DNA from: Hyphomicrobiales bacterium
GTDB lineage: Bacteria; Pseudomonadota; Alphaproteobacteria; Rhizobiales; Rhizobiaceae
NCBI GenBank assembly: GCA_900469445.1
Contig: UBXM01000043.1
Coordinates: 1-57,574 of the forward strand
Length of the DNA: 57,574 nt
Reading direction: 5' to 3'
Both the position numbers and the translations under genes were made by a program. The notes beneath the pieces are model-generated. The model saw only the letters and a program-made list of their open reading frames with translations, was not told where the DNA came from and did not search any database. This document shows, piece by piece, positions 23,468 through 32,647 of the stretch. The stretch's first letter is position 1, and each line of letters opens with the position of its first letter.

Positions 23468-26400
23468 GAACGTGGCTTTCGGTTGTCGGTCCCTCGGCTT
23501 CCGGCCTGTCGCGCAAGGCCAGCCGGATCAGGCGTTCGGGGGTTTCGTAGAGTGCCGAAGCGGGGAGATGCATGCGCGCATTCGGGATCATCATGCCGCC
23601 GCCGGTATGGACGTAACTCGTCACCCGCCTGCTGCCGGACAGGCGATAGTAGAGCCAGCCGACAAGCCCGGTCGCGACAAGCGCGATCGTCATGACGAGC
23701 GGGTTATACGAGGAGGCACCCGGCAGTCCTCCGAACCAGCTTGCCTGAACTGCTTCCAGCCCGAGCGTTTGCTGCACATTTGCGATCGGTACCAGAAGGA
23801 GGCCCGGCAATGCTCCGACGGCTATGCTGAGCGCGACCAGCAGCAGCATCGGAACCAGCATCACAGCCGGCGCTTCCTTCATTGTGGCCGCCGTTTCTGA
23901 GAGCTGTCCCATGAAGGCGGTGTGGGCGAATTTCAGGATGGCGGCGAGCGTGAACAGGCTGGACATGAGGGCGGACAAAGCCAGCATGTAGTGCCCGCCC
24001 GCAAATGCCGCCTCGTAGATCAGAAGCTTGGAAGTGAAGCCGTTGAGCGGCGGAATGCCGGAAAGCGAAAGACCTGCGAAAACGAAGACGCCGAAGGTGA
24101 CCGGCATTTTGCGGCCAAGCCCGCCGAGCCCGTCGAGGCTTGTCACATGCGCCTGGGCGAGAATGCACCCGGCGACGAGGAAGAGCGCGTTCTTCAGCAG
24201 CATGTGGTTGACGGCATGCATCAGGCCGCTGGCGATGCCGAGCGACGACCCGAGCGACAGCGCAAGCAGGATGTAGCCGAGCTGGCTGACCGTACTATAG
24301 ATCAGAAGCCGCTTGATGCCGCTCTGCACGACGGCCATGGCGCCGGCATAAAGCACCGTGATGGCGGCGATGACCTGCGTCACCTGCATCAGGGTCGGCA
24401 TCCAGACGTACGTCTGCGCCATGCGGGCAAAGGCTGCGCCCGCGCCGAGTGCGACGAAGAACTTCAAGACACCATAGGGGCCGACCTTCAACAATACCGC
24501 CGAGATGTAACCGCTGACCGGTGTCGGCGCAGGCACGGTGTGCATCTGGTAGTCGATGCGGAACGGCAGCTGGGCCGCCTTCATCAGGAAGCCGGCTATG
24601 ATCAGCGCCGCCGGGATCATCAGGTCGATCGGCGGCACCGCCGAGACGGCAGCAGCCAGATCCGCAATCTGGAACGTGCCGGCGACGGAGGCCAGCATGG
24701 TGACGCCGAGGAACAGGATGCTGGCGCCGACGAAGTTGAAGATGAAATATTTCGTACCTTCGCGCAGCGCGTCTTCGGTTTCGTCATGGCTGATCACCAG
24801 GAACAGCGTCCAGCTGCTCATCAGTTCCCAGAAGGCGAAGAAGGAGAAAAGATTGCCGCTTGCCGTGACGCCGAGCAGGCCGGCGATCATGGCGATGAAA
24901 TAGAAGAAAAAGCGGTTCTGGGCGCGGCCATGCGCCATATAGCCGATCGAATAGCAGAGGTTCACCGCCCCCATCGCGACGATCGCGATCGCATACCAGA
25001 AAGACAAGGCGTCATAGCGGCTTGCCTGCCAGAGGACGGCGGCAAGGGCTGCGATCATGACGATGACCGACAGGGTGCCGGCGCGGACGGCATGGCCTCG
25101 GCCGGCGAGATAGACCAGCACCGCGCCGATGGCGGCAACGGCGGCGGCGAGCGACCATTGCATGGTAACCGGCGGCAGGACGGCCGGGGCAAGGTGGCTT
25201 GATACTGCAAGCCGGTCGACCACCCGGACGACCAGATGCAGGAGTGCATCGGGATAGAGGCCGTTGAACACGGTGAGTGCGGCGAGCACCCCGACCACCC
25301 AGCGCATGGCAAGCGGTGCTTCCGGGATTTCCGGACCGGTATAGGGTTCGAAGAAGATCACGCGCAGGATGCGGGCATAATAGATGGCGCCGATCACGCC
25401 GCCGACCAGCATGACGATCGCGACAGGATAGAGCCCGGCCTCGACGCTGGCATGGATCATCATGAACTTGCTGACGAAGCCGCTGAATGGCGGCACGCTC
25501 ATGATCGACAGCAGGCCGATGCCCATGCAGAAGGCGGTGAACGGCATCTTGCGGCCGATGCCCTTCAGAGCGGCAAGGCTCTGGGCATGCCCGGCGGCCC
25601 GCATGATCATGGCCCCGGCGCAGAAGAACAGCATGGTCTTCATGATCGCGTGGTTGGCGATATGGGTCAGCGCGCCGGCAAGCGCCAGATAGGTGCCGAC
25701 GCCGATCACCATGGTGATCTCGCCGATCTGGGCGAGTGTCGAATAGGCAAGCATGCGCTTCAGGTCGGTCTGCCGATAGGCCTGGATCTCGCCGATCAGG
25801 AAGGTGATGCCACCGACCGCCATCAGGGCGAGGCCCGGCCCCGTCACGCCGCCAAACAGATCCTGATGCAGAACAGCCGCACCGCCGAAGGCGACGAACA
25901 GGATCTTGATGATGCCGAGAATGCCGGCCTTGGTGAGGATGCCCGACATCGGCCCGGAGATCGAGGACGGTGCTACCGGGTGGGCTTCGGGTAGCCAGCT
26001 ATGCAATGGAAAGAGGCCGGCCTTGGCTCCGAGACCGATCAGGAACAGGACGGCGATCAAGCCGCCCATGACGGGCGTCAGCTGTGGCATGCGCTCTGCG
26101 ATCTCGGCCATTTCGAACGTGCCGAGCTCTGCATGAAGGAGCAGGATGCCCAGATGCATGACATAGGCACCGGAGGCGCAGATGAGAAAATAGGTCTTGC
26201 CGGCCTTGAGCGCCTTGTTGGTCTGCTCATGGATGACGAGCAGGTAGGAACTCCAGGTCATCAGCTCCCAGAACATGTAGAAGTTGCCGAGATGATCGGA
26301 GGTCGCCACGCCGATCAGCGAACCGATCATGACGAACAGGAAGAAGTAATAGCGGTTCACCGCATGCGAATGCGCCATGTAGCGGATCGAATAGACGGTG

Positions 26401-27278
26401 ACCGCAAGACCGATGGCGGCGAAGATCAGGGCGAAGTAATCACCGATATCTCCCAGTCTCAGCGTGCTGGAGACCAGGACCAGCGTCGCCAGCGCGATGG
26501 CGACGGCTCCGATGCTGCGCAGTCGCGGTGAAAAACGCCCCAGCACGAAAAGCAGGAAGCCGCCGAGATAGGGCACCAGAACCTCGATGCTCCATTCGGT
26601 CTCGAACTCCGGCAGGACGGAAAGGTCGGTCATGCCGGCGATATGGGCTGCGGCATGCAGGAACGGTTCCGGAAACAGGCTGAGGCCGATCGTCACCAGA
26701 GCCAGCAGCGCCAAGGGAAGATCGCTGCGGGTCAGTGCGAAAAAGGAGATCGGCCTGTCCTGGAGAATGCCGTGGTTCTGGCGCTGAAGACAGATCGCCT
26801 GGACGGTGCGGATGAAATAGACCGCGCTCAGCATGCTGGCCAAGGTGCCGCCTGCCGCCAGGATCCAGGCCCCGGTTTCGATATCGGCATAAAGGATGAC
26901 GAACTTCGAGAAGGCACCCTTGAAAGGCGACAGGCCCATGACCGAAAACATCCCGAAGCCGAACATCAGCGAGGCGAAGGGATGACGTTCGAAACTGCCG
27001 ACGAGATCATCGAGTTTCGACGAGCCGGTGCGCCGGATAAGGTAAGCTGCAGCCGTGATCACCAGAAGACGCATGACGACCTGGTAGCCGAGATGCATCG
27101 CCGCGCCGGTATCGCCGATCAGCGAGCCGGCGCCGATCCCCATCAGCACGTAGCCGATTTCGGCCAAGCAGGATGCCGCAAGCATTCGCCTGATATCGCG
27201 GATCAACAGCAATGCGGCGACTTCGCTCGCGAGCGTGAGGAAAAGGCCGATCCAGCCTATGCTTGAAATATCTGTCAT
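23457..27278 (-). CDS. cooM: Energy-converting hydrogenase ion-pump subunit CooM
   Basis: A very large membrane protein (1273 aa) related to NuoL/M/N and Mrp antiporters. It contains parts of three antiporter modules in a row. Residues 1 to about 230 resemble the end of a module. A full module starts near YMAHSHAVNRYYFF and a second near GYMAHGRAQNRFFFY, about 450 residues apart, each with its own FWELM-type helix. The C-terminus ends VHDH. R. rubrum CooM has a similar size. The ATG at 27278 has only a weak ribosome-binding site; TTG 27287 is less likely. It opens the six-gene hydrogenase operon, 108 bp after hypF. Confidence 0.94.
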   Translation of the reverse strand: MTDISSIGWIGLFLTLASEVAALLLIRDIRRMLAASCLAEIGYVLMGIGAGSLIGDTGAAMHLGYQVVMRLLVITAAAYLIRRTGSSKLDDLVGSFERHPFASLMFGFGMFSVMGLSPFKGAFSKFVILYADIETGAWILAAGGTLASMLSAVYFIRTVQAICLQRQNHGILQDRPISFFALTRSDLPLALLALVTIGLSLFPEPFLHAAAHIAGMTDLSVLPEFETEWSIEVLVPYLGGFLLFVLGRFSPRLRSIGAVAIALATLVLVSSTLRLGDIGDYFALIFAAIGLAVTVYSIRYMAHSHAVNRYYFFLFVMIGSLIGVATSDHLGNFYMFWELMTWSSYLLVIHEQTNKALKAGKTYFLICASGAYVMHLGILLLHAELGTFEMAEIAERMPQLTPVMGGLIAVLFLIGLGAKAGLFPLHSWLPEAHPVAPSSISGPMSGILTKAGILGIIKILFVAFGGAAVLHQDLFGGVTGPGLALMAVGGITFLIGEIQAYRQTDLKRMLAYSTLAQIGEITMVIGVGTYLALAGALTHIANHAIMKTMLFFCAGAMIMRAAGHAQSLAALKGIGRKMPFTAFCMGIGLLSIMSVPPFSGFVSKFMMIHASVEAGLYPVAIVMLVGGVIGAIYYARILRVIFFEPYTGPEIPEAPLAMRWVVGVLAALTVFNGLYPDALLHLVVRVVDRLAVSSHLAPAVLPPVTMQWSLAAAVAAIGAVLVYLAGRGHAVRAGTLSVIVMIAALAAVLWQASRYDALSFWYAIAIVAMGAVNLCYSIGYMAHGRAQNRFFFYFIAMIAGLLGVTASGNLFSFFAFWELMSSWTLFLVISHDETEDALREGTKYFIFNFVGASILFLGVTMLASVAGTFQIADLAAAVSAVPPIDLMIPAALIIAGFLMKAAQLPFRIDYQMHTVPAPTPVSGYISAVLLKVGPYGVLKFFVALGAGAAFARMAQTYVWMPTLMQVTQVIAAITVLYAGAMAVVQSGIKRLLIYSTVSQLGYILLALSLGSSLGIASGLMHAVNHMLLKNALFLVAGCILAQAHVTSLDGLGGLGRKMPVTFGVFVFAGLSLSGIPPLNGFTSKLLIYEAAFAGGHYMLALSALMSSLFTLAAILKFAHTAFMGQLSETAATMKEAPAVMLVPMLLLVALSIAVGALPGLLLVPIANVQQTLGLEAVQASWFGGLPGASSYNPLVMTIALVATGLVGWLYYRLSGSRRVTSYVHTGGGMMIPNARMHLPASALYETPERLIRLALRDRPEAEGPTTESHVHDH

Positions 27279-27325
27279 GAACCGCAACCGTCCTTCGTAC
27301 CCGCCCCGTGCAGGTGCTCGGACTT

Positions 27326-27331
27326 CGGATA
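27326..27331 (-). promoter_or_regulatory. -10-like hexamer of cooM promoter
   Basis: TATCCG on the minus strand, with its first base 29.5 bp from the centre of the box at 27353-27368. The offset is the same as at hypA. Confidence 0.35.
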
Positions 27332-27352
27332 GAACGGTCGCGGCCGGAATTC

Positions 27353-27368
27353 CGTCAGCCAGCGGACA
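27353..27368 (-). promoter_or_regulatory. Degenerate CooA-box candidate upstream of cooM
   Basis: CGTCAGCCAGCGGACA on the plus strand: 13 of 16 bases agree with the box at 19849-19864, and it fits TGTC-N8-GACA with one mismatch. It lies between the hypF stop and the cooM start. Confidence 0.55.
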
Positions 27369-27386
27369 ATTCAGCAGTGCATATGG

Positions 27387-29720
27387 TCACTGCGACAATG
27401 CCGCAGCGCGATTGGCAATCCTTGCATTGGCGACGGCCACCTGGCCGAGCGAAATGCCGCCGTCATTGGGCGGAACCGCAGTCTGGTGATGGACTGAATA
27501 CCCCATGGACTGCAGGCGGGCGAAGGTATTGACGAGCAGGAACTCGTTGAGGAAAACGCCACCGCTCAAGACCACCTGCCTTGTGCCACATTGGTGCGAC
27601 AGCCGCTCGCAGATATCGGCGGCGATAACAACGATCGTCGAGTGGAAACGGCGGCTGAGCTGGCCTATCGGCGCATCCTTCGCCAATCCCTCAACGATGC
27701 CACGGACAATGGGCCGAAAGTCGATCTCCAGTCGTCCGTCGTCATTCAGCTCTATTGCATATTCGAACGGTTCGGCCATCCGGTGATCCCGGTCGAGACA
27801 TGCTTCGAGATCGATCGGGCCATGTCCTTCGTATTCGGCGGCATGGCAGAGCCCCAACAGCGAAGCGATGCCATCGAACAGGCGGCCCATGCTGGTATGC
27901 GCAGTGGTGTTGACGCGCCTTGCAAACATCGCCGCGAAGATGCGCCTCCTTTGCGCGTCGAGGAACTGCAGCGGCGGCAGGCTCGGCGGGAGAGCATCAA
28001 GCGTGCCGAAGGTTTCCAACAGCAATGCGACCGCAGTCCTGACCGGCTCGCGAATGGCTTGATCGCCGCCCAACAACAGGGATGATCGAAGCTGGGCCGC
28101 ACGTTCGAAGCTCTCGTAATCGCCAACGAGGAATTCGCCGCCCCAGATCGTTCCATCCGTGCCGTAGCCGGTGCCGTCGAAGATGACCCCGATCGTTTGG
28201 CCGGTGAGACCGTTTTCCGCCATGCATGAGGCCATGTGCGCATGATGGTGCTGGACGAGTTCGACCGGAAGGGCGCTCTGCGCCAATGCTTCCCGCGTCG
28301 CGCGGAATTGCGGATGCAGATCACAGGCGATCACCTGAGGCCTGACGCCGTTGAGGCTTGCAAGCTCACCGGCGATTGCCTGATGGGCGGCGAATGTGTC
28401 TTCGTTGTTGATGTCTCCAATATGCTGGCTAAGGAACACCTCATTGCCGCGCGAGACGGCAACCGTTGTCTTCAGTTCGGCACCGCAGGCGAGCACGGAT
28501 GCGCCGGGAGGCCCCGGTAGATGGATCGGGTTCGGCGCAAAGCCGCGGGAACGCCGCAGAAAGGTGAAAGCCGGCCGCTCCGTGTCGCTCATTCTCGATA
28601 CCCGCATGACGGTATCGTCGACGCGGGTGTGGATCTCGCGATCGTGCAGCAGGACATAGTCGGCGATGCGTGTGAGGTCGCGTAGCGCTTCTTCATTGCT
28701 GCAGCAGATCGGGTGGCCGGAGATATTGCCGCTGGTCATCACTATAGCCGGCAGGTCGTGTCCTTCGAAGAGCAGATAATGCAGCGGCGCCGATGGCAGC
28801 ATGAAGCCGAGCAGCGGGCTCCTTGGCGCCACCGCCGTCGCGATGGCGCAATCGGCCGCGCGGGAGAGAAGCACGATCGGACGGGCAGGCGATGCCATTA
28901 TATCCGCCTCGTCGGATGAAACATGGGCGTAGCGCCTGACGATGTCGATAGCCGGCGCCATAAGGGCAAAGGGCTTGGCGTCCCGCCTTTTTCTTCTTCG
29001 CAATTCGCTGACGGCCCGATCATCGAAGGGCGTGACGGCAAGATGGAAGCCGCCGACGCTCTTGATCGCAACGATCTTGCCTTCGCAGAGAGCGGTTCTG
29101 ACGAAGCCCGGAATGTCGTCGGTTGCGACATCAACTCCGGCATTGTCGACAAGCTGGAGGCGCGGGCCGCAGATCGGGCAGGCATTGGGTTGCGCATGAA
29201 AGCGGCGGTCGCCGGGATCTTCGTATTCATGGCGGCATGCCGGACACATGGTGAAGTTGCGCATCGTCGTCGTTGCCCGATCATAAGGCATTCGTTTGAT
29301 GATCGAATAACGAGGGCCGCAATTGGTGCAGTTTATGAATGGGTAGAGATATCGGCGGTCTGCCGGATCGCGCATCTCATTGAGGCAATCGTCACAGACG
29401 AATGTGTCGGCAGGTATCCAGGCGCTGGCCTCCGCCGCGACCGCTTCGCTGGCAACGATCTCGAATTTTTCGAAGATCAGAGAGCGCTGTCCGGGGGAGA
29501 CCTGTAATGAGGCGATCTTTGCAAGGGGTGGATGTTCGCGACGAAGCGCATCGACAAAGGCTTCCAGCTGTCGCGAAAATGCCTGTGCAACGATCACGAC
29601 GCCTCTGCCATCGTTCAGAACCGTCCCGCGAATGCCAAACCGGTTCGCAATCCGGTAGACGAACGGTCGGAAACCGACGCCTTGCACAACGCCCGATATG
29701 ACGATTTCGACGGTGGCCAT
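27387..29720 (-). CDS. hypF: Carbamoyltransferase HypF
   Basis: A 777-aa enzyme that makes the carbamoyl group used by HypE for cyanide ligands. The domain order is complete: acylphosphatase (VQGVGFRPFVYRIA near residue 10), paired zinc fingers (CDDC, CTNC, CPAC, CPIC, residues about 105-185), a YrdC/Sua5 domain, and a Kae1-like domain with HHHAHMASCMAENG and an ending VVLSGGVFLNEFLL. I chose ATG 29720, where family members begin; ATG 29744 and 29825 are in frame and possible. It lies 108 bp upstream of cooM and may have its own promoter. Confidence 0.95.
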   Translation of the reverse strand: MATVEIVISGVVQGVGFRPFVYRIANRFGIRGTVLNDGRGVVIVAQAFSRQLEAFVDALRREHPPLAKIASLQVSPGQRSLIFEKFEIVASEAVAAEASAWIPADTFVCDDCLNEMRDPADRRYLYPFINCTNCGPRYSIIKRMPYDRATTTMRNFTMCPACRHEYEDPGDRRFHAQPNACPICGPRLQLVDNAGVDVATDDIPGFVRTALCEGKIVAIKSVGGFHLAVTPFDDRAVSELRRRKRRDAKPFALMAPAIDIVRRYAHVSSDEADIMASPARPIVLLSRAADCAIATAVAPRSPLLGFMLPSAPLHYLLFEGHDLPAIVMTSGNISGHPICCSNEEALRDLTRIADYVLLHDREIHTRVDDTVMRVSRMSDTERPAFTFLRRSRGFAPNPIHLPGPPGASVLACGAELKTTVAVSRGNEVFLSQHIGDINNEDTFAAHQAIAGELASLNGVRPQVIACDLHPQFRATREALAQSALPVELVQHHHAHMASCMAENGLTGQTIGVIFDGTGYGTDGTIWGGEFLVGDYESFERAAQLRSSLLLGGDQAIREPVRTAVALLLETFGTLDALPPSLPPLQFLDAQRRRIFAAMFARRVNTTAHTSMGRLFDGIASLLGLCHAAEYEGHGPIDLEACLDRDHRMAEPFEYAIELNDDGRLEIDFRPIVRGIVEGLAKDAPIGQLSRRFHSTIVVIAADICERLSHQCGTRQVVLSGGVFLNEFLLVNTFARLQSMGYSVHHQTAVPPNDGGISLGQVAVANARIANRAAALSQ

Positions 29721-30040
29721 TTCGGCTGAACGAATTTCCGGCATTCCTTTGTCCACTCGGCCCTCCAGAGCACCTGGGTAACGAAGGGTCGGGCGGTCAG
29801 GTCGCGTATGGCGAACACCAGTCATTCTTCACTCAGGCCCGGTCCGCCATAGCCAATACCCGGCTTCGCAGCGCTGATTATTGAGCTGGCGCAAACCTTG
29901 TCTTCGCGGATGTCAAAGGGTGATTATGAGAATTATCGAACCGGCTCCGCTGCAGGACCAATCCGCTGCCGCTGAAGCTCGTGACCGCCTTTGCGGCCAT
30001 GTGGTCCGGTGCCGCTATTTTCAAGCGGCGTGGCACCTCG
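29721..30040. other. 320-bp region between hypF and the RHH gene
   Basis: No gene is supported. It should hold the hypF promoter. I looked for a CooA box, a sigma54 -24/-12 element and an FNR box and found none that match well. Confidence 0.4.
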
Positions 30041-30424
30041 TCAATGCCGACGACCGGGCGTCGCGACTTTCTCGGTGGAAGTCCCACGCATGCTGGCTTC
30101 CAGAGAAAGGATCTCATTGGTCGAAAGGATATTTTCCTGGCCGCGCGGCGCCAGCAGGCCCCTTAGCTGAAGATCGATATAGCGCAGGCAGCATACGCGC
30201 AGAAACGATGTGAAGTTTCCAAGATCGTGCCCTTCGTCGATCGACTCGTTGTAGAGCTGGTGCAGGAGCTGAGGAACGTTCATGTCGTCCTTGGCGGCAA
30301 TCTCCTCAAGAACCGTCCAGAACATGGTTTCCAGGCGAACGCTGGTCACCATGCCGTCCATGCGGATCGAGCGCGTCTGGCTCTCCCAAAGATGAGAGTT
30401 GGCGCCGATGAACAATCTGCACAT
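30041..30424 (-). CDS. Ribbon-helix-helix domain protein
   Basis: A 127-aa protein with a ribbon-helix-helix core of the alphaproteobacterial RHH_4 type: RSIRMDGMVTSVRLETMFW, then a long helix and NFTSFLRVCCLRYI at about residue 75. Such proteins are likely DNA-binding regulators, but no target is known to me. The start has GCAGGAGG at good spacing. The gene stands alone, with 100 bp behind the GMC dehydrogenase and 320 bp before hypF on the same strand. Confidence 0.75.
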   Translation of the reverse strand: MCRLFIGANSHLWESQTRSIRMDGMVTSVRLETMFWTVLEEIAAKDDMNVPQLLHQLYNESIDEGHDLGNFTSFLRVCCLRYIDLQLRGLLAPRGQENILSTNEILSLEASMRGTSTEKVATPGRRH

Positions 30425-30523
30425 GAAAAATCCTCCTGCCTGCTCCTGGCGATAACGATAACACAGAGCGCCGATCGGGAAAGAGGCCGCTATACGCGGC
30501 CCCTGTTGGTTTGCATGTAGGGC

Positions 30524-32089
30524 TTAGAGATTGCCCTTCTTCAGTTCGCCGGCGATGTGTTCGGCCTGGCGTATGGCAAGTGCGACGATCGTTAGCGTCG
30601 GGTTGGCGGCCGCGCCGGTCGTCATCACCGAGCCGTCCGAGATGAACAGGTTCGGCACGTCATGGGCCTTGCCCCACCGATCCACGACGCCGTCCTCCGC
30701 CTTTTCGCTCATGCGGCATGTGCCCAGATTATGGGTGGACGGGTAGGGAGGCGTGCGATGGGAATCGATCGCGCCGACGGCCTCATAGAGCTTCTGGGCG
30801 TGCTCATAGGCGTAATTCCGCATGGCCACATCGTTCTTGTGGTCGTCGAAATGCACGTTTGGAGCCGCCAGTCCCCACTGGTCCTTGACCGTATCGGACA
30901 GCGTGATGCGGTTGCTCGCCTGGGGCATGTCCTCTCCGACGATCCACATGCCGGCCGTCCTGTCATAGGCATCCATGATCTCGGCGAAATCAGGCCCCCA
31001 TGCACCCGGCTCGGCGAATGCTGCGAGGAAGGACGGCCCGAGCGACAGCGTTTCCATGTAATAGCCGCCGACAAAGCCGCGATCCGGCTTGTGGACCGCC
31101 TCGTCGGCGATGATGCCGGCCATGGTCTCGCCGCGGAACATGTGGACCGGCTTGTCGAAGCGCGCATAGACCGAGCCGGTCAGGTGACGCATATAGTTGC
31201 GGCCCACCTGATCGGAGCTGTTGGCAAGGCCCTTGGGGAAGCGGTTGCTTTCGCTGAGCAGAAGAAGCCGCGCCGTCTCGATGGAGTTGCCCGCCACGCA
31301 GACGATCTGGGCCGCCTGCTCGTGCAATGCGCCGTTCTTGTCGGCATAGACCACGGTATCGACCCTGCCGGATGCATCGTGGGTGATGCGCACGACATGG
31401 CTTTCTGGGCGCAGGTCTAGCAGACCGGTTTCCAGGGCGCGTGGAATTTCGCGCACGAGAATGCTCCACTTTGCCTTGCTCTTGTCGCCCTGGAAGTTGA
31501 ACCCGTCCTGGATCGAGGCGGGACGGCCATCGTAAGGCTCAGCATTCGTCGCATAGGGACCGGTTGCATAGAGCTTGTAGCCGACCCGTTCGGCGCCGTT
31601 GGCAAAGACCTTGTAGTTGTTGTTGGCCGGCAAAGCCGGGCGTCCATGACGGTGGGTCGATCCCATGGCGATTTCCGCCTTGTCATAATACGGCGCCATG
31701 TCCTCGAGCGTGATCGGCCAGTCCAGAAGCGTTGCGCCCTCGATATCGCCATAGGTGGTGCGTGCCTTGAACTCATAGTCCTTGAAACGCGGTGTGGCAC
31801 CGGACCAATGGGTCGTCGTGCCGCCAACGGCCTTGACGATCCATGCCGGCAGGCTCGGAAAATCCGTGGCAATGCGCCAAGAACCGCTGGTGGTGCGCGG
31901 ATCGAGCCAGGCCATCTGCTTGAAGGCCTCCCACTCGTTGTTGTGGTAATCCTCGTTTTTCAGATGGGCGCCCGCCTCAAGCAGGACGCAAGGGATGCCT
32001 GCCTTGGTCAGTTCGTAAGCCAGCGTTCCGCCGCCGGCACCGGAGCCGATGATGATGACGGCCTTTTCGTCCTTTGCGATCTGTTTCAT
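30524..32089 (-). CDS. GMC-family dehydrogenase, gluconate 2-dehydrogenase large-subunit type
   Basis: A 521-aa FAD enzyme of the glucose-methanol-choline family that oxidises an alcohol or sugar acid. The dinucleotide-binding GSGAGGGTLAYELTKAG is at residues 15-31; VGGTTTHWSG and the C-terminal HNLGTCRMSEKAEDGVVD with GAAANPTLTI are standard GMC segments. It has no signal peptide of its own and overlaps the subunit 3 gene by ATGA, the arrangement of periplasmic gluconate/sorbitol dehydrogenases in which the small subunit carries the export signal. No cytochrome c subunit gene is nearby. The substrate cannot be told from sequence. Confidence 0.85.
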   Translation of the reverse strand: MKQIAKDEKAVIIIGSGAGGGTLAYELTKAGIPCVLLEAGAHLKNEDYHNNEWEAFKQMAWLDPRTTSGSWRIATDFPSLPAWIVKAVGGTTTHWSGATPRFKDYEFKARTTYGDIEGATLLDWPITLEDMAPYYDKAEIAMGSTHRHGRPALPANNNYKVFANGAERVGYKLYATGPYATNAEPYDGRPASIQDGFNFQGDKSKAKWSILVREIPRALETGLLDLRPESHVVRITHDASGRVDTVVYADKNGALHEQAAQIVCVAGNSIETARLLLLSESNRFPKGLANSSDQVGRNYMRHLTGSVYARFDKPVHMFRGETMAGIIADEAVHKPDRGFVGGYYMETLSLGPSFLAAFAEPGAWGPDFAEIMDAYDRTAGMWIVGEDMPQASNRITLSDTVKDQWGLAAPNVHFDDHKNDVAMRNYAYEHAQKLYEAVGAIDSHRTPPYPSTHNLGTCRMSEKAEDGVVDRWGKAHDVPNLFISDGSVMTTGAAANPTLTIVALAIRQAEHIAGELKKGNL

Positions 32090-32607
32090 TGACCTGCCCC
32101 CGTATATTCCTCGATGCGTGGTTCCGGCAGCCAGGTGAGATCATTGAACCCACGGTTGACATAACCGCCCTTGTCGAAGCTCGGCCCTTCGTAGCCGAGC
32201 AGGCCCCAGACCTCGGGATCGTCGTAAAGGGTGGTGACAGTCGTGCCCTTGATCAGCTTGAAAAAATCGGTGTCCTCGATGGCTTTCAGCCTGTCGAGCG
32301 CGGCCTTGTCATCGAGATCGGTGAAGCCGCTCATCTGGATTTCCTGCAGTGCTGCCGCGAAAGCTACCTTTTCTGCAGGCGTCTTGCCGGCGGCGGCCAG
32401 AACGGCATCGGCCGTTCGCTGGTAGGGACCATCCCCGAAACGCTTGTGCGGAAACATGACGCGGATCATGCGCACCAGCGTCTTGTAGCTCGCCTGATCC
32501 TTTTCAGGTTCGAGCGGCAGCTTGGCAAAAGCGATCTTTGCGATCGACGATCCCATCACAGCCGCCGTCGCGCTGCCGATCAGCAGCCGTCTTTTTGTGG
32601 TTTTCAT
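32086..32607 (-). CDS. Gluconate 2-dehydrogenase subunit 3 family protein
   Basis: A 173-aa small subunit with an N-terminal KRRLLIGSATAAVMGSS resembling a twin-arginine signal, fitting co-export of the folded GMC partner to the periplasm. The body has FPHKRFGDGPYQRTADAV and LYDDPEVWGLLGYEGPSFDKGGY, both typical of Gluconate_2-dh3. Its stop overlaps the dehydrogenase start. Confidence 0.85.
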   Translation of the reverse strand: MKTTKRRLLIGSATAAVMGSSIAKIAFAKLPLEPEKDQASYKTLVRMIRVMFPHKRFGDGPYQRTADAVLAAAGKTPAEKVAFAAALQEIQMSGFTDLDDKAALDRLKAIEDTDFFKLIKGTTVTTLYDDPEVWGLLGYEGPSFDKGGYVNRGFNDLTWLPEPRIEEYTGAGQ

Positions 32608-32647
32608 GGTTCTCCTCCCCTGATGAAAACGATATTTCAGTTCGCCG

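Noticed and set aside
23922..25202. 426-codon plus-strand frame inside cooM
   Set aside because: It is the complement of a hydrophobic membrane protein, giving a charged nonsense sequence; no start signal or domain.
19962..27278. Respiratory complex I (nuo) operon
   Set aside because: Only NuoB, C, D, H, I and L/M/N-like genes are present, with no nuoA, E, F, G, J or K. CooH keeps both nickel-binding cysteine pairs that NuoD has lost, and cooFS are adjacent.
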